Source of the DNA: Bifidobacterium vansinderenii
GTDB taxonomy: Bacteria > Actinomycetota > Actinomycetes > Actinomycetales > Bifidobacteriaceae
Assembly (NCBI RefSeq): GCF_002234915.1
Contig: NZ_NEWD01000007.1
Coordinates: forward strand, 273,711-337,710
Length of the DNA: 64,000 nucleotides
Direction of reading: 5' to 3'
The notes under the pieces are model-generated. The model was given only the letters and a program-made list of their open reading frames with translations. It did not search any database and was not told where the DNA came from. Within the stretch, counting starts at the first letter, position 1. Every line of letters begins with the position of its first letter. The position numbers were made by a program, and so were the translations under genes. Positions 17,924 to 26,660 of the stretch are shown here, in pieces.

Positions 17924-18255
17924 CCATGACCGTATGGCAGAGCGTGATCACCATCGCCGTGGTGGTGATCGGCACCATGATCACCCGATTCCTGCCGTTC
18001 ATCGTCTTCCCGGAGTCCAAGCAGCCGCCGCGTTTCATCGACTATCTGGGTCGCGTGCTGCCTTTCGCCATGACCGGTCTGCTCGTCGTGTACTCACTCA
18101 AGGACGTGACGCCCATGAGCGGCAGCCACGGGATTCCCGAGCTCATCGCCATGGCCGTGATCGTGGCCCTGCACGCATGGAAGCGCAATATGCTGCTCTC
18201 GATCGCCGGCGGCACCATCCTCTACATGGTCCTCGTCCAGCTCGTCTTCGTATAG
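17920..18255 (+). CDS. azlD: AzlD-family small subunit of branched-chain amino acid exporter
   Basis: 111 aa with three to four membrane segments: residues about 5-25, 42-62, 72-92 and 93-110. The family pattern [22 protein letters not shown] and [21 protein letters not shown] is present. It overlaps azlC by 4 bp (ATGA), so the two are translationally coupled and should form one transporter. It is convergent with the RhuM-Fic gene 26 bp away, where a short CAAAC-GACG-GTTTG hairpin sits. Confidence 0.9.
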   Translation: MTMTVWQSVITIAVVVIGTMITRFLPFIVFPESKQPPRFIDYLGRVLPFAMTGLLVVYSLKDVTPMSGSHGIPELIAMAVIVALHAWKRNMLLSIAGGTILYMVLVQLVFV

Positions 18256-18281
18256 GGGACCGGGCAAACGACGGTTTGACG

Positions 18282-19217
18282 TCAAGTCAGGAAATTCTCG
18301 ACCAACGCGATCATGGTGTCTTTCTCCGTTGGAGCGGATAGGGCGATCATCAATGTCATGGCGGTGAGCGCATTGCCCTCCACCAGAAGCTTGTCGCCAT
18401 CCCGTAGGATGCCGTTCCGGTCGAGGAAGTAGACGAACAATGCGGCGGCACAACGTTTGTTGCCGTCCGAGAATGGATGATCCTTGACGATCTGATACAG
18501 TAGGTTCGCCGCTTTGCATTGCGTTGACCGGTACAGTTCTTCTCCGGAGAATGTTTGATACAGTCCGGTGACAATACCCTGGAATGAGCCGTTGCGCTCA
18601 CGGCCGAACAGATCGGACTGCGTATAGAACGGCATTGATCTAACGAATGACATGGCATCCTCATAGGTGAGACGCCAATGGGATTCATCGCCCTTGGGGG
18701 AGAGGATCTCCCCGGTGTCATACTCGTTGAGCAGTTCAAGACTGGGCAGATACTGATTGAGGATTTCCGCGGTACCGGCGATTTCCGGTTCGCTGGAGCG
18801 TTGCAGTACCTTGACCACGGTTCGAAGCGCGTCGAGACGCTGCCGGTTGATGGTGTAGCCCTCGATCAGATGCCGCTTGAGTACGGAATTCGCCCAGCGA
18901 CGGAAATACACGCCCTCCTTGGACTTCACGCGATACCCGACGGAGAGGACCATGTCGAGGTTGTAGTGAGAGACCTGATAGGTTTTGCCATCCGTAGCAG
19001 TTAGTGCAAAATTTGCACTAACTGGAAGGCCTTGCAATTCTTCGGTTTGTGCATTCTTGATATGCCGTCGGATGGTCGTCACGTCGCGTCCGAACAGCAG
19101 CGCCATCTGCTGTTGCGTCAGCCATACGGTGTCTTGATCGACTTTCACGTCAAGATGCACGGTGTGATCCGTGCTTTCGTAGAGTTCGATCTGTTGCTTC
19201 AGTTCCTCGGCGGTCAT
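18282..19217 (-). CDS. RhuM-type domain fused to a Fic/Doc domain (predicted AMP-transferase or toxin)
   Basis: 311 aa. The N-terminal half matches the RhuM virulence-protein family: VWLTQQQMALLFGRDVTTIRRHI, then GKTYQVSHYNLDMVLSVGYRVKS and FRRWANSVLKRHLIEGY, a DNA-binding-like module. The C-terminal half is a Fic domain with an intact active loop HPFSDGNKR at residues 247-255. Fic proteins transfer AMP or related groups to protein side chains; Doc toxins phosphorylate EF-Tu. No antitoxin gene or clear inhibitory (S/T)xxxE(G/N) helix was recognised. ATG at 19217 has AAGGAG 5 nt upstream. The gene stands alone with an AT-rich promoter region, unlike its neighbours, which hints at transfer. Confidence 0.88.
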   Translation of the reverse strand: MTAEELKQQIELYESTDHTVHLDVKVDQDTVWLTQQQMALLFGRDVTTIRRHIKNAQTEELQGLPVSANFALTATDGKTYQVSHYNLDMVLSVGYRVKSKEGVYFRRWANSVLKRHLIEGYTINRQRLDALRTVVKVLQRSSEPEIAGTAEILNQYLPSLELLNEYDTGEILSPKGDESHWRLTYEDAMSFVRSMPFYTQSDLFGRERNGSFQGIVTGLYQTFSGEELYRSTQCKAANLLYQIVKDHPFSDGNKRCAAALFVYFLDRNGILRDGDKLLVEGNALTAMTLMIALSAPTEKDTMIALVENFLT

Positions 19218-19536
19218 GATTGCTCCTTTGCATGATTCTCCTAGACGTTGCCGGCTTCCGTTTGACCTTACGCGGTGGTAACGCAAGCGGTATCTGACGG
19301 CGACGCATATATAGAATATATGTTCTATAGTATATCAGATACTTTACTTTTTGTCGAACGAATGTACTAAAAAGTATTTTGTCCTATTGCGGTGATTCGC
19401 CAACCCGCCTACTGTCTGTCGGGTCAGTGGGAAAGTTGTTCGCCTGCCGATAAATCGACCCGTTGCGGGAAATCCGACGGGCATAAACTTCCATGCGACG
19501 TTATTGTTAGCGGTCACTCGAAAAAAGAGGCGAAGC
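19218..19536. promoter_or_regulatory. AT-rich divergent promoter region between RhuM-Fic and cfa
   Basis: 319 bp without a gene. The part at about 19305-19380 is strongly AT-rich against the window background. It contains the perfect inverted repeat TATAGAA-TATATG-TTCTATA at 19310-19329. Inside it, GAAT-ATAT-GTTC differs by one base from the GAAC-N4-GTTC LexA box seen at 41974. A control point for the RhuM-Fic gene is likely; SOS control is only a suggestion. Confidence 0.5.
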
Positions 19537-20841
19537 ATGAGCAGTGGCAAGTCGATGTTGGTCAGCGAAATGGTGGGGGAGTTCATCGAGCCGAATCCGC
19601 ATCTGAGGGTGGAGGCGTTCGACGGGTCCGCATTCGGTCCGGAGGACGCTGATCTGGTGGTCAAGGTCACCTCGCCGAACGCCATCTACCAGCTGCTGAT
19701 GCATCCCAACGAGATCGGCGCCGTGCGCGCCTACGTGCTCGGTGACTTCGACATCAAGGGCATCGACTACGCCGACCCGTACCCCGAGCTACGCAAGCTA
19801 CTCTCACTCGCTCCCTACGTGAAGAAGCCCACGCCCGCCGCCGTGGCGAAGGTGGCAGCCGCCATCCTGTCGCACGGTCTGCGCCGCCCGCCGGTGCCCC
19901 AGACCGAAGGCCCGTCCAAGTTCGCGCGCATCAAGTCCGGCCTCCTGCCGCATACCGAGAAGGCCGACTCCGAGACCGTGAGCTACCACTACGACCAGTC
20001 CAACGAGTTCTACGCCGACTTTCTTGGCCCCTCCATGACCTACACGTGCGCCGTGTTCGACAACGAGAACATGAGCCTCGAGGACGCGCAGGCCAACAAA
20101 TTGCGCCTCATTCTCGACAAGCTAGGACTCAAGCCCGGCGAGCGCCTGCTCGACATCGGCTGCGGCTGGGGCTCCATGGTCATCACCGCCGCCCGCCGCG
20201 GCATCAAGGCGCTCGGCGTCACCCTGTCCAAGGAGCAGGCCGCCTACGCGCAGGAATGGATCCGCCGCGAAGGGCTCGAGGATCTGGCCGAGGTGCGCGT
20301 GCAGGACTACCGCGACGTGCCCGAGCATGACTTCGATGGCATCTGCTCGATCGGCATGATGGAGCACGTGGGCGTGAAGAACTACCAGAGCTACTTCGAG
20401 GAGATGTTCCGCCTGCTCAAGCCCATGGGCCGCCTGCTCAACCACCAGATCACCATTAGCCACGACCGTCCGGACGGCAAGCCCGGCACCGACGAGTTCC
20501 TCGACCGCTACATCTTCCCCGACGGCGACCTCGGCGCCCCCGGATTCATCGAATCGTGCATCCACGACGCCGGATTCAACGTGGTGCATCAGGAGAACCT
20601 GCGCCAGCATTACGCGCTCACCCTGCACCACTGGAACCACAACCTCTCCGAGCACTGGGACGACGCCGTCAAGCAGGTGGGTTTCGAACGCGCCAAGGTG
20701 TGGGGCCTGTACATGGCCGCCTGCTCGCTCAACTTCGAGATCGACGGCATCCAGATCCACCAGTTCCTCGCCGTCCGCCCCGACCGCGTGGGCCACCCCG
20801 ACGGCAAGTGGTACCCCCTGCGCCAGTGGTGGAAGGCATGA
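19537..20841 (+). CDS. cfa: Cyclopropane-fatty-acyl-phospholipid synthase
   Basis: 434 aa. It adds a methylene from S-adenosylmethionine across double bonds of membrane phospholipid acyl chains, a stationary-phase and acid-stress change. The N-terminal lipid-binding region is followed by YHYDQSNEFYADFLGPSMTYTCAVF, the SAM motif LLDIGCGWGSMVITAA and GICSIGMMEHVG. The C-terminal section has FPDGDLGAPGFIESCIHDAGF. The start at 19537 has AGAGG 6 nt upstream; an in-frame start at 19504 was rejected. It ends at a long inverted repeat shared with the convergent reductase. Confidence 0.95.
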   Translation: MSSGKSMLVSEMVGEFIEPNPHLRVEAFDGSAFGPEDADLVVKVTSPNAIYQLLMHPNEIGAVRAYVLGDFDIKGIDYADPYPELRKLLSLAPYVKKPTPAAVAKVAAAILSHGLRRPPVPQTEGPSKFARIKSGLLPHTEKADSETVSYHYDQSNEFYADFLGPSMTYTCAVFDNENMSLEDAQANKLRLILDKLGLKPGERLLDIGCGWGSMVITAARRGIKALGVTLSKEQAAYAQEWIRREGLEDLAEVRVQDYRDVPEHDFDGICSIGMMEHVGVKNYQSYFEEMFRLLKPMGRLLNHQITISHDRPDGKPGTDEFLDRYIFPDGDLGAPGFIESCIHDAGFNVVHQENLRQHYALTLHHWNHNLSEHWDDAVKQVGFERAKVWGLYMAACSLNFEIDGIQIHQFLAVRPDRVGHPDGKWYPLRQWWKA

Positions 20842-20854
20842 AATTTGATGCATG

Positions 20855-20920
20855 ACCTCCGAATCCGGGGATAGGTCGCTAAAACCGTCGGAAAGGCGAC
20901 CTGTCCCCGGATTCGGAGGT
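20855..20920. terminator. Long inverted repeat between cfa and aldo-keto reductase
   Basis: Two 25-nt arms (20855-20879 and 20896-20920) are complementary except for one G-U wobble pair, around a 16-nt loop. The arms begin ACCTCCGAATCC and end GGATTCGGAGGT. The two flanking genes converge here, so it can act as a bidirectional terminator, although T-runs are short (TTGTTT on the right). Confidence 0.7.
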
Positions 20921-20930
20921 TGTTTCGGAA

Positions 20931-21785
20931 CTAATCCTCCTCGTGCCAGTGGGGGTTCTGGCCGAAGGTGTAGCCCTCGGGGTTGTCCATCGCGGCGATG
21001 TCCTGCATGTCCTGCTCATCAAGCTCGAAACCGGTCAGGTCGAGGTTTGCGCGCTGGCGCTCGCGGTTCATCGACTTCGGAATCGCCACGTCGCCCAGCT
21101 GCAGATGCCAGCGCAGAATCACGGCCACGGGGGAGACGCCGTGCTTCTCGGCGATGCGCACGATGTCCGGATCCTTCAGCATCTGATTGGCACGGCCCAG
21201 CGGGCTCCATGCCTCGGTGATGATGCCGTGCGCGTCGTCGTAGGCGCGCTGCTCGCGCTGCTGGAAGAACGGATGCAGCTCCACTTGGTTGACAGCCGGT
21301 GTGACGCCCGTGGCGCGGATCAGCAGATCGATGTGGCCGGGCAGGAAGTTGCTTACGCCGATGTGCTTGACGATGCCCTGCTTCTGCGCGTCGACCAGAG
21401 CCTGCCATGCCTCTACGAACTGTCCCTGCGACGGGTTCGGCCAGTGGATCAGATACAGGTCGATGTAATCGAGACCCATGCGCGCCACCGACTCCTCGAT
21501 GGTGGTGCGCGCCTGATCGTACTGATGATGACGTCCGGGAAGTTTCGATGCGACGACGATGTCCTCGCGTGGCACCTCGGATTCGCGGATCGCCTTGCCG
21601 ACCACGCCCTCGTTCTCATAGTTGAATGCCGAGTCGATCAGACGATAGCCCACCTCGAGCGCCGACTTGATCGCCTCCACGCCGGCGAATCCGTTGACCT
21701 TGTACGTGCCGAATCCGATGGCCGGCAGCTCCAGCCCGTCATGCGCCCTGCGCACGGGAATTGCCGGCGGCTCCATCAATGCCAT
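20931..21785 (-). CDS. Aldo-keto reductase (2,5-diketo-D-gluconate reductase-like)
   Basis: 284 aa NADPH-dependent carbonyl reductase. The AKR barrel shows GFGTYKVNG, and the catalytic tetrad is visible: Asp and Tyr in LIDSAFNYENEGVVG, Lys in VASKLPG and His in YLIHWPN. GVSNFLPGHI and VNQVELHPFFQQ are family signatures, and IPKSMNRERQRANLD binds cofactor. The physiological substrate is unknown. The ATG at 21785 has AAGGAG 5 nt upstream. It is divergent from hisD across a 187-bp promoter region and not obviously linked in function. Confidence 0.93.
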   Translation of the reverse strand: MALMEPPAIPVRRAHDGLELPAIGFGTYKVNGFAGVEAIKSALEVGYRLIDSAFNYENEGVVGKAIRESEVPREDIVVASKLPGRHHQYDQARTTIEESVARMGLDYIDLYLIHWPNPSQGQFVEAWQALVDAQKQGIVKHIGVSNFLPGHIDLLIRATGVTPAVNQVELHPFFQQREQRAYDDAHGIITEAWSPLGRANQMLKDPDIVRIAEKHGVSPVAVILRWHLQLGDVAIPKSMNRERQRANLDLTGFELDEQDMQDIAAMDNPEGYTFGQNPHWHEED

Positions 21786-21972
21786 GATCACTCCTTCGAA
21801 TAGTGGTGAATACGGCGTGCACCGCGTTTGTGTATCGGTACACCTCGCCTTTTACTCTACGCCTGCGAGGAGTCGAGTCCGAAACGCCCTGGGAAATGCG
21901 GTTTCTCCGAACTGTGAGACGATCGGCGGAAAAGTGCGGTTTTCGTCACAACCGGTTTCTACCATCGGGAAC

Positions 21973-23370
21973 ATGGCAGAGAATATTATGCGAATCATCG
22001 ACCTTCGTGGTCAGAAACTGTCCCGTGCCGAGCTGCTGGCCGCGATGCCGCGCGCCGCCATGGGCACCTCTGAGGCCACCGATCTGGTGCGCCCGATCCT
22101 CGACGACGTCAAGGAGCGCGGCGCCGCCGCCCTGCGCGACTTCGAGAAGAAGTTCGACCACGTGCGTCCCGCCAACCTGCGCGTGCCCAAGGAGGCCATC
22201 CAGGCCGCCCTGACGACGCTCGACCCCGAAGTGCGTTCCGCCATCGAGGAGTCCGTGCGCCGCGCCCGCGCCGTGGCCGCCAACCAGGTGCCCAAGGACT
22301 TCCACACCGATCTCGCCCCCGGCGCCCGCGTGGCCGAACGCTGGATCCCGATCCAGCGCGTGGGCCTGTACGTGCCCGGCGGCAAGGCCGTGTACCCGAG
22401 CTCGGTGATCATGAACGCCGTTCCGGCGCAGGCCGCGGGCGTCGAATCGCTCGCCATCGCCACCCCGCCGGCCCGCGACAACGAGGAGGGTCTGCCGAAC
22501 AAGACCATCCTCGCCACCTGCGCCATCCTCGGCGTGGACGAGGTGTACGCCGTCGGCGGCGCCCAGGCCATCGCCATGTTCGCTTACGGCGCCAAGGGCT
22601 CCGAGCCGCAGGACGGCGACGTGCTGTGCGATCCGGTCGACAAGATCACCGGCCCCGGCAACATCTTCGTGGCCACCGCCAAGTCCCTCGTCTCCGCCTT
22701 CGTGGGCATCGACGCGGTCGCAGGCCCCACCGAGATCGGCATCATCGCCGACAAGGACGCCAACCCGAGCCTGCTGGCCGCCGACCTCATCGGTCAGGCC
22801 GAGCACGACGAGCTCGCCGGTTCCGTGCTGTTCACCGACTCCGAGGAGCTCGCCGCCAAGGTGCAGGAGAACCTCAACTACCGCGTGCCGCGCACCGAGC
22901 ACGCCGAACGCGTGCACACGTCCCTGTCCGGCACCCAGTCCGCCATTGTGCTCACCGACGGACTCGACCAGTCCATCGACGCCGCCAACGCGTACGCCGC
23001 CGAACACCTCGAGATCCAGACCGCCAACGCGGACGACGTCGTCAAGCGCATCAAGAACGCGGGCGCCATCTTCCGTGGACCGTACTCGCCGGTCCCGCTG
23101 GGCGACTACATGTCCGGTTCCAACCACGTGCTGCCCACTGGCGGCACCGCCCGCTTCGCCGCCGGCCTCGGCGTGCACACCTTCATGAAGCCGGTCGAGG
23201 TCATCGAATACGACGAGGAGGGCCTCAAGGAGCTCGCCGCGCGCATCAACGCCTTCGCCGTCTCCGAGGATCTGCCCGCCCACGGCGAATGCGTGCTCAG
23301 CCGCTTCGTCAAGGATCCGTACGACAAGGCGACCCTGGACGCCCAGGAGAAGGAAGCAGGACTCAAATGA
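21973..23370 (+). CDS. hisD: Histidinol dehydrogenase
   Basis: 465 aa. It catalyses the last two oxidations of histidine synthesis, histidinol to histidine, with NAD and zinc. Family features are VGLYVPGGKAVYPSSVIMN, GPGNIFVATAK, the AGPTEIGIIAD segment, the GQAEHDELAG motif with zinc or catalytic His, and SGSNHVLPTGG. An alternative ATG at 21988 (MRIID) is possible. It is the first gene of the his operon; no histidine-rich leader peptide was found upstream. Its TGA overlaps the hisC ATG (ATGA). Confidence 0.96.
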   Translation: MAENIMRIIDLRGQKLSRAELLAAMPRAAMGTSEATDLVRPILDDVKERGAAALRDFEKKFDHVRPANLRVPKEAIQAALTTLDPEVRSAIEESVRRARAVAANQVPKDFHTDLAPGARVAERWIPIQRVGLYVPGGKAVYPSSVIMNAVPAQAAGVESLAIATPPARDNEEGLPNKTILATCAILGVDEVYAVGGAQAIAMFAYGAKGSEPQDGDVLCDPVDKITGPGNIFVATAKSLVSAFVGIDAVAGPTEIGIIADKDANPSLLAADLIGQAEHDELAGSVLFTDSEELAAKVQENLNYRVPRTEHAERVHTSLSGTQSAIVLTDGLDQSIDAANAYAAEHLEIQTANADDVVKRIKNAGAIFRGPYSPVPLGDYMSGSNHVLPTGGTARFAAGLGVHTFMKPVEVIEYDEEGLKELAARINAFAVSEDLPAHGECVLSRFVKDPYDKATLDAQEKEAGLK

Positions 23371-24521
23371 GCATTCCGGCAAACCTGCCGCTGCGCAACG
23401 ATCTGAAGGGGGAGGAGCCGTACGGCGCCCCCCAGCTCGACGTTCCCGTCTGCCTCAACGTGAACGAGAACCCGTACCCGCCGGCGCCCGACGTGGTCGA
23501 CACCATCGCCCAGCGCGTACGTGAGATCGCCCCCACGCTCAACCGCTATCCGGACCGCGAGCACATCGCCCTGCGTAAGGCGTTCAGCGACTATCTCGCC
23601 AAGGAGTCCGGCACCCGTCTCGCCGTCGAACAGCTGTGGGCCGCCAACGGCTCCAACGAGATCATGCTGCAGCTGTTCCAGGCGTTCGGCGGCCCGGGCC
23701 GCAAGGCGCTGAGCTTCACGCCCACCTACTCCATGTACCCGGAGTACGCGCGCGACACGTTCACCGAATGGGTGACCGTGCCGCGCAACGACGACTTCAC
23801 CATCGACATGGACGCCGCCATCGAGGCGATCAGGACCGTCAAGCCCGCCATGGTGCTCGTCACCAGCCCGAACAACCCCACCGGCACGCCGCTGCCGATG
23901 GACCAGACCAAGGCACTGCTCGCCGCCTGCGAGCAGGCCGACGTCGATGGCGCGGACGAGGGCGTGCACCCGATCCTCGTGGTGGACGAGGCCTACGTGG
24001 AGTTCCGCACTCCCGGCGTGCCCTCCGCCGTCAGCCTGGTCAACGAACACCCGAACCTGGCCGTCAGCCGCACCATGAGCAAGGCGTTCGCCTACGCCGG
24101 CGCGCGCGTCGGCTACATCGCCGCCGATCAGGGCATCATCGACTCCATGCGCATCGTGCGCATGCCGTACCACCTGAGCGCCGTCACCCAGGCCGCCGCG
24201 CTGGCCGCACTGGAACACACCGACGAACAGCTCAGCACGGTCGCCCACCTGCGCGAGACCCGCGAGGCCACCGCCGAATGGCTCGCCTCGCTCACCTACA
24301 AGGGTCGCAACCTCACTGTGGCGCACTCGGAGTCGAACTTCGTGTACTTCGGCACGTTCGACGACCGCGACTTCATCTTCAACGAGCTGCTCAAGCGCGG
24401 CGTGCTCATCCGCGACGTCGGCCCCGAAGGCTGGCTACGCGTGTGCATGGGCACCGACGAGGAGATGGCCGCGTTCCGCAAGGCGTTCCTCGAAGTGCTC
24501 GACGAGGCCCAGAAGGCCTGA
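23367..24521 (+). CDS. hisC: Histidinol-phosphate aminotransferase
   Basis: 384 aa PLP-dependent transaminase making histidinol phosphate from imidazole-acetol phosphate and glutamate. It shows LNVNENPYPPAPDV, NRYPDREHIALRKA, LVTSPNNPTGTPL, the VVDEAYVEF strand and the Schiff-base lysine in SRTMSKAFAYAGAR (Lys239). RVCMGTDEEM is the C-terminal carboxylate-binding arginine. The same frame is open far upstream through hisD, but the ATG at 23367 overlapping the hisD stop is the clear start. hisB follows after 15 bp. Confidence 0.96.
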   Translation: MSIPANLPLRNDLKGEEPYGAPQLDVPVCLNVNENPYPPAPDVVDTIAQRVREIAPTLNRYPDREHIALRKAFSDYLAKESGTRLAVEQLWAANGSNEIMLQLFQAFGGPGRKALSFTPTYSMYPEYARDTFTEWVTVPRNDDFTIDMDAAIEAIRTVKPAMVLVTSPNNPTGTPLPMDQTKALLAACEQADVDGADEGVHPILVVDEAYVEFRTPGVPSAVSLVNEHPNLAVSRTMSKAFAYAGARVGYIAADQGIIDSMRIVRMPYHLSAVTQAAALAALEHTDEQLSTVAHLRETREATAEWLASLTYKGRNLTVAHSESNFVYFGTFDDRDFIFNELLKRGVLIRDVGPEGWLRVCMGTDEEMAAFRKAFLEVLDEAQKA

Positions 24522-24536
24522 AAGGAGTCATCAATC

Positions 24537-25139
24537 ATGGCAAGAACCGCCACGATCAAGCGTGAGACCAGCGAATCGAGCATCGAACTGTCGCTGAATC
24601 TCGACGGCACCGGAAAGACCAACATCGACACCTCCGTGCCCTTCTACAACCACATGATGACCGCGCTCGGCAAGCATTCGCTCATCGACCTCGACATCAA
24701 GGCCCATGGCGACACCGACATCGACGTGCACCACACCGTCGAGGACACGGCCATCGTGTTCGGTGAGGCGCTCAAGCAGGCGCTCGGCGACAAGCGCGGC
24801 ATCCGTCGATTCGCCGACGCCACCGTGCCGCTCGACGAGGCGCTGGCCAAGGCCGTGATCGACATCTCGGGCCGTCCGTACGCCGTTTGCACCGGCGAGC
24901 CGGAAGGCTTTGAGTACGCGATGATCGGTGGTCACTTCACCGGCTCCATGGTCCGTCATGTCATGGAATCCATTGCGTTCCACGCCGGACTGTGCCTGCA
25001 CCTGCAGCTGATCGCCGGCCGTGACCCGCACCACATCGCCGAAGCCGAGTTCAAGGCTGTGGCACGCGCCCTGCGCTTCGCCATCGAACCCGATCCGCGC
25101 ATCCAGGGACTCATCCCCAGCACCAAGGGGTCGCTATGA
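24537..25139 (+). CDS. hisB: Imidazoleglycerol-phosphate dehydratase
   Basis: 200 aa, a monofunctional HisB. It dehydrates imidazole glycerol phosphate to imidazole acetol phosphate with bound manganese. Metal-binding motifs are [42 protein letters not shown] and [19 protein letters not shown]. In the last motif RDP replaces the usual xND. AAAGGAG lies upstream of the ATG. The stop overlaps the next gene (ATGA). Confidence 0.96.
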   Translation: MARTATIKRETSESSIELSLNLDGTGKTNIDTSVPFYNHMMTALGKHSLIDLDIKAHGDTDIDVHHTVEDTAIVFGEALKQALGDKRGIRRFADATVPLDEALAKAVIDISGRPYAVCTGEPEGFEYAMIGGHFTGSMVRHVMESIAFHAGLCLHLQLIAGRDPHHIAEAEFKAVARALRFAIEPDPRIQGLIPSTKGSL

Positions 25140-25792
25140 GCGACGAGACCACCCCGAACACGCCGAACGGCAACGCCGGCGACGACCAGAACCCGAACCG
25201 CGACCCCGACTCGTTGAGCGACGAGGAGATCAACGCGGCTCTGGCCGGATTCGAGGACGAGCTGAACGGTCTGGGTAGCGGCATCGGCGACTTCGACGAC
25301 GAGCTCCAGGGCCTGCTCGGCAACAAGGCCAAGGCCGCGGTGCTCATCACCCAGCTGAGCGCGCCCGACCTGCTCGCCGCGTTCTGCCAGCTTTCCGACA
25401 TCTCCGCGCACTGCGTGGGATCGGATCAGGGAGCCGTCGCCGTGCTGCGCAGCGTGGACGGCGACGGCCCCGAGGTCGCGGCCCGCGATCTGACCACCGT
25501 GGTCTCCGGACTGTCGGTGGTGCTGGCCGTCAACCGCGCCGACAAGCTCGAGGCCACGCTGTGGGTGAACGGCAAGCCCGGCAACAAGTTCGCACCGCCC
25601 GTGCTGTTCATGTCCACTCCGCCGTTCGTGGAGGACCTGCTCATCGGCACGAGTCGTATCGACGACGTGCGTGCCGCCGGCTACCAGATCGTCGACGCGG
25701 GCGACTATGACCGTGCGACCGCACTGCAGGTGATCGCCAAGCACACGAAGTTCGGTCGTGGCGGATCCACCCGCAACTCCAGCGTGAAATAG
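25136..25792 (+). CDS. Uncharacterised protein encoded inside the histidine operon
   Basis: 218 aa, not recognised. The N-terminal about 60 residues are Asn/Asp/Pro-rich and acidic ([18 protein letters not shown]). The rest looks globular, with alternating strands such as [27 protein letters not shown] and [15 protein letters not shown]. No signal peptide, membrane segment or catalytic motif is visible. It overlaps hisB by 4 bp (ATGA) and is followed 74 bp later by hisH, so it is cotranscribed with histidine genes. Placement suggests a conserved operon partner, but no function is claimed. Confidence 0.85.
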   Translation: MSDETTPNTPNGNAGDDQNPNRDPDSLSDEEINAALAGFEDELNGLGSGIGDFDDELQGLLGNKAKAAVLITQLSAPDLLAAFCQLSDISAHCVGSDQGAVAVLRSVDGDGPEVAARDLTTVVSGLSVVLAVNRADKLEATLWVNGKPGNKFAPPVLFMSTPPFVEDLLIGTSRIDDVRAAGYQIVDAGDYDRATALQVIAKHTKFGRGGSTRNSSVK

Positions 25793-25866
25793 GCACGCCA
25801 CGACCGTACGGGATTCGGCGGGCTCCCGCCGGATCCCGACAATGCTGCAATGCAGAAAGGCTTGAA

Positions 25867-26511
25867 ATGACATCGGTTGTTGTCTTCGACTACGGATTCG
25901 GCAACGTGCGCTCCATGGTGCGCGCTCTGGCGAACCTCGACATCGACGTGACCCTGACCAGCGACTACAAGCAGGCCATGGAGGCCGACGGCCTCGTGGT
26001 GCCCGGCGTGGGCGCGTTCGCCGCCTGCGTGGAAGGGCTCAAGACCGTGGGCGGCGACCGCGTGGTGCGTGGACGCCTTGAGGCCGGCCGTCCCGTGCTC
26101 GGCGTGTGCGTGGGCCTGCAGGTCATGTTCGAAAGCGGCGTCGAAGGCGGCACCCCCGCCGACGGCCTCGGCTACATCGGGGGAGTGGTGGAACCGCTCG
26201 ATGCCGACGTGGTGCCGCACATGGGCTGGAACACCGTGGACGCCGCCGAAGGCTCGACGTTGCTGCACGGACTGGAGAACGAACGCTTCTACTTCGTCCA
26301 CTCCTACGCCGTGTCCCACCCCACGCCCAACGGGGTGAACGCCTCGGCGATCGCCGGGGACCCGGATACGAAGTTCACGTGGTGCGAGTACGGCCGCAGC
26401 CGCTTCGTTGCCGCCGTGGAGAAGGGGGCGCTCAGCGCCACCCAGTTCCACCCGGAGAAGTCCGCCGACGCGGGCGCCCAGCTGCTGCGCAACTGGATCG
26501 CCACCTTCTAA
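25867..26511 (+). CDS. hisH: Imidazole glycerol phosphate synthase, glutamine amidotransferase subunit
   Basis: 214 aa class I amidotransferase. It releases ammonia from glutamine for HisF. The catalytic triad is Cys81 in LGVCVGLQVMFE and His195/Glu197 in QFHPEKSADAG. DYGFGNVRSMVRAL and VPGVGAFAACVEGL are family motifs. AGAAAGG precedes the ATG. hisF is not in this window, so the partner is encoded elsewhere. A dispersed repeat lies between hisH and priA. Confidence 0.95.
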   Translation: MTSVVVFDYGFGNVRSMVRALANLDIDVTLTSDYKQAMEADGLVVPGVGAFAACVEGLKTVGGDRVVRGRLEAGRPVLGVCVGLQVMFESGVEGGTPADGLGYIGGVVEPLDADVVPHMGWNTVDAAEGSTLLHGLENERFYFVHSYAVSHPTPNGVNASAIAGDPDTKFTWCEYGRSRFVAAVEKGALSATQFHPEKSADAGAQLLRNWIATF

Positions 26512-26523
26512 CCCCCACTCTGG

Positions 26524-26574
26524 CCTTCCCCTTGAGGGGAAGGTGGCCGGCGTCAGCCGGTCGGATGAGGTGAC
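26524..26574 (+). repeat. Dispersed double-hairpin intergenic repeat, copy A
   Basis: Begins CCTTCCCCTTGAGGGGAAGG, a palindromic hairpin, then GTGGCCGGCG, a second short stem with AGCCGG, and ends TCGGATGAGGTGAC. It is near-identical to copies at 27548 and 31802. It lies between hisH and priA. A partial reverse element (CCTCATCAGTCGGTCAC) at about 26598-26614 can pair with its end. Confidence 0.85.
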
Positions 26575-26660
26575 CGACACGACGCATTGCATATCCGCCT
26601 CATCAGTCGGTCACTTCCACCCGCCATCGTCTTCATCATCCTCGATGAAAGGAAACCATC

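Noticed and set aside
21786..21972. Histidine leader peptide or T-box upstream of hisD
   Set aside because: No run of His codons, no T-box motif and no terminator/antiterminator pair seen in the leader.
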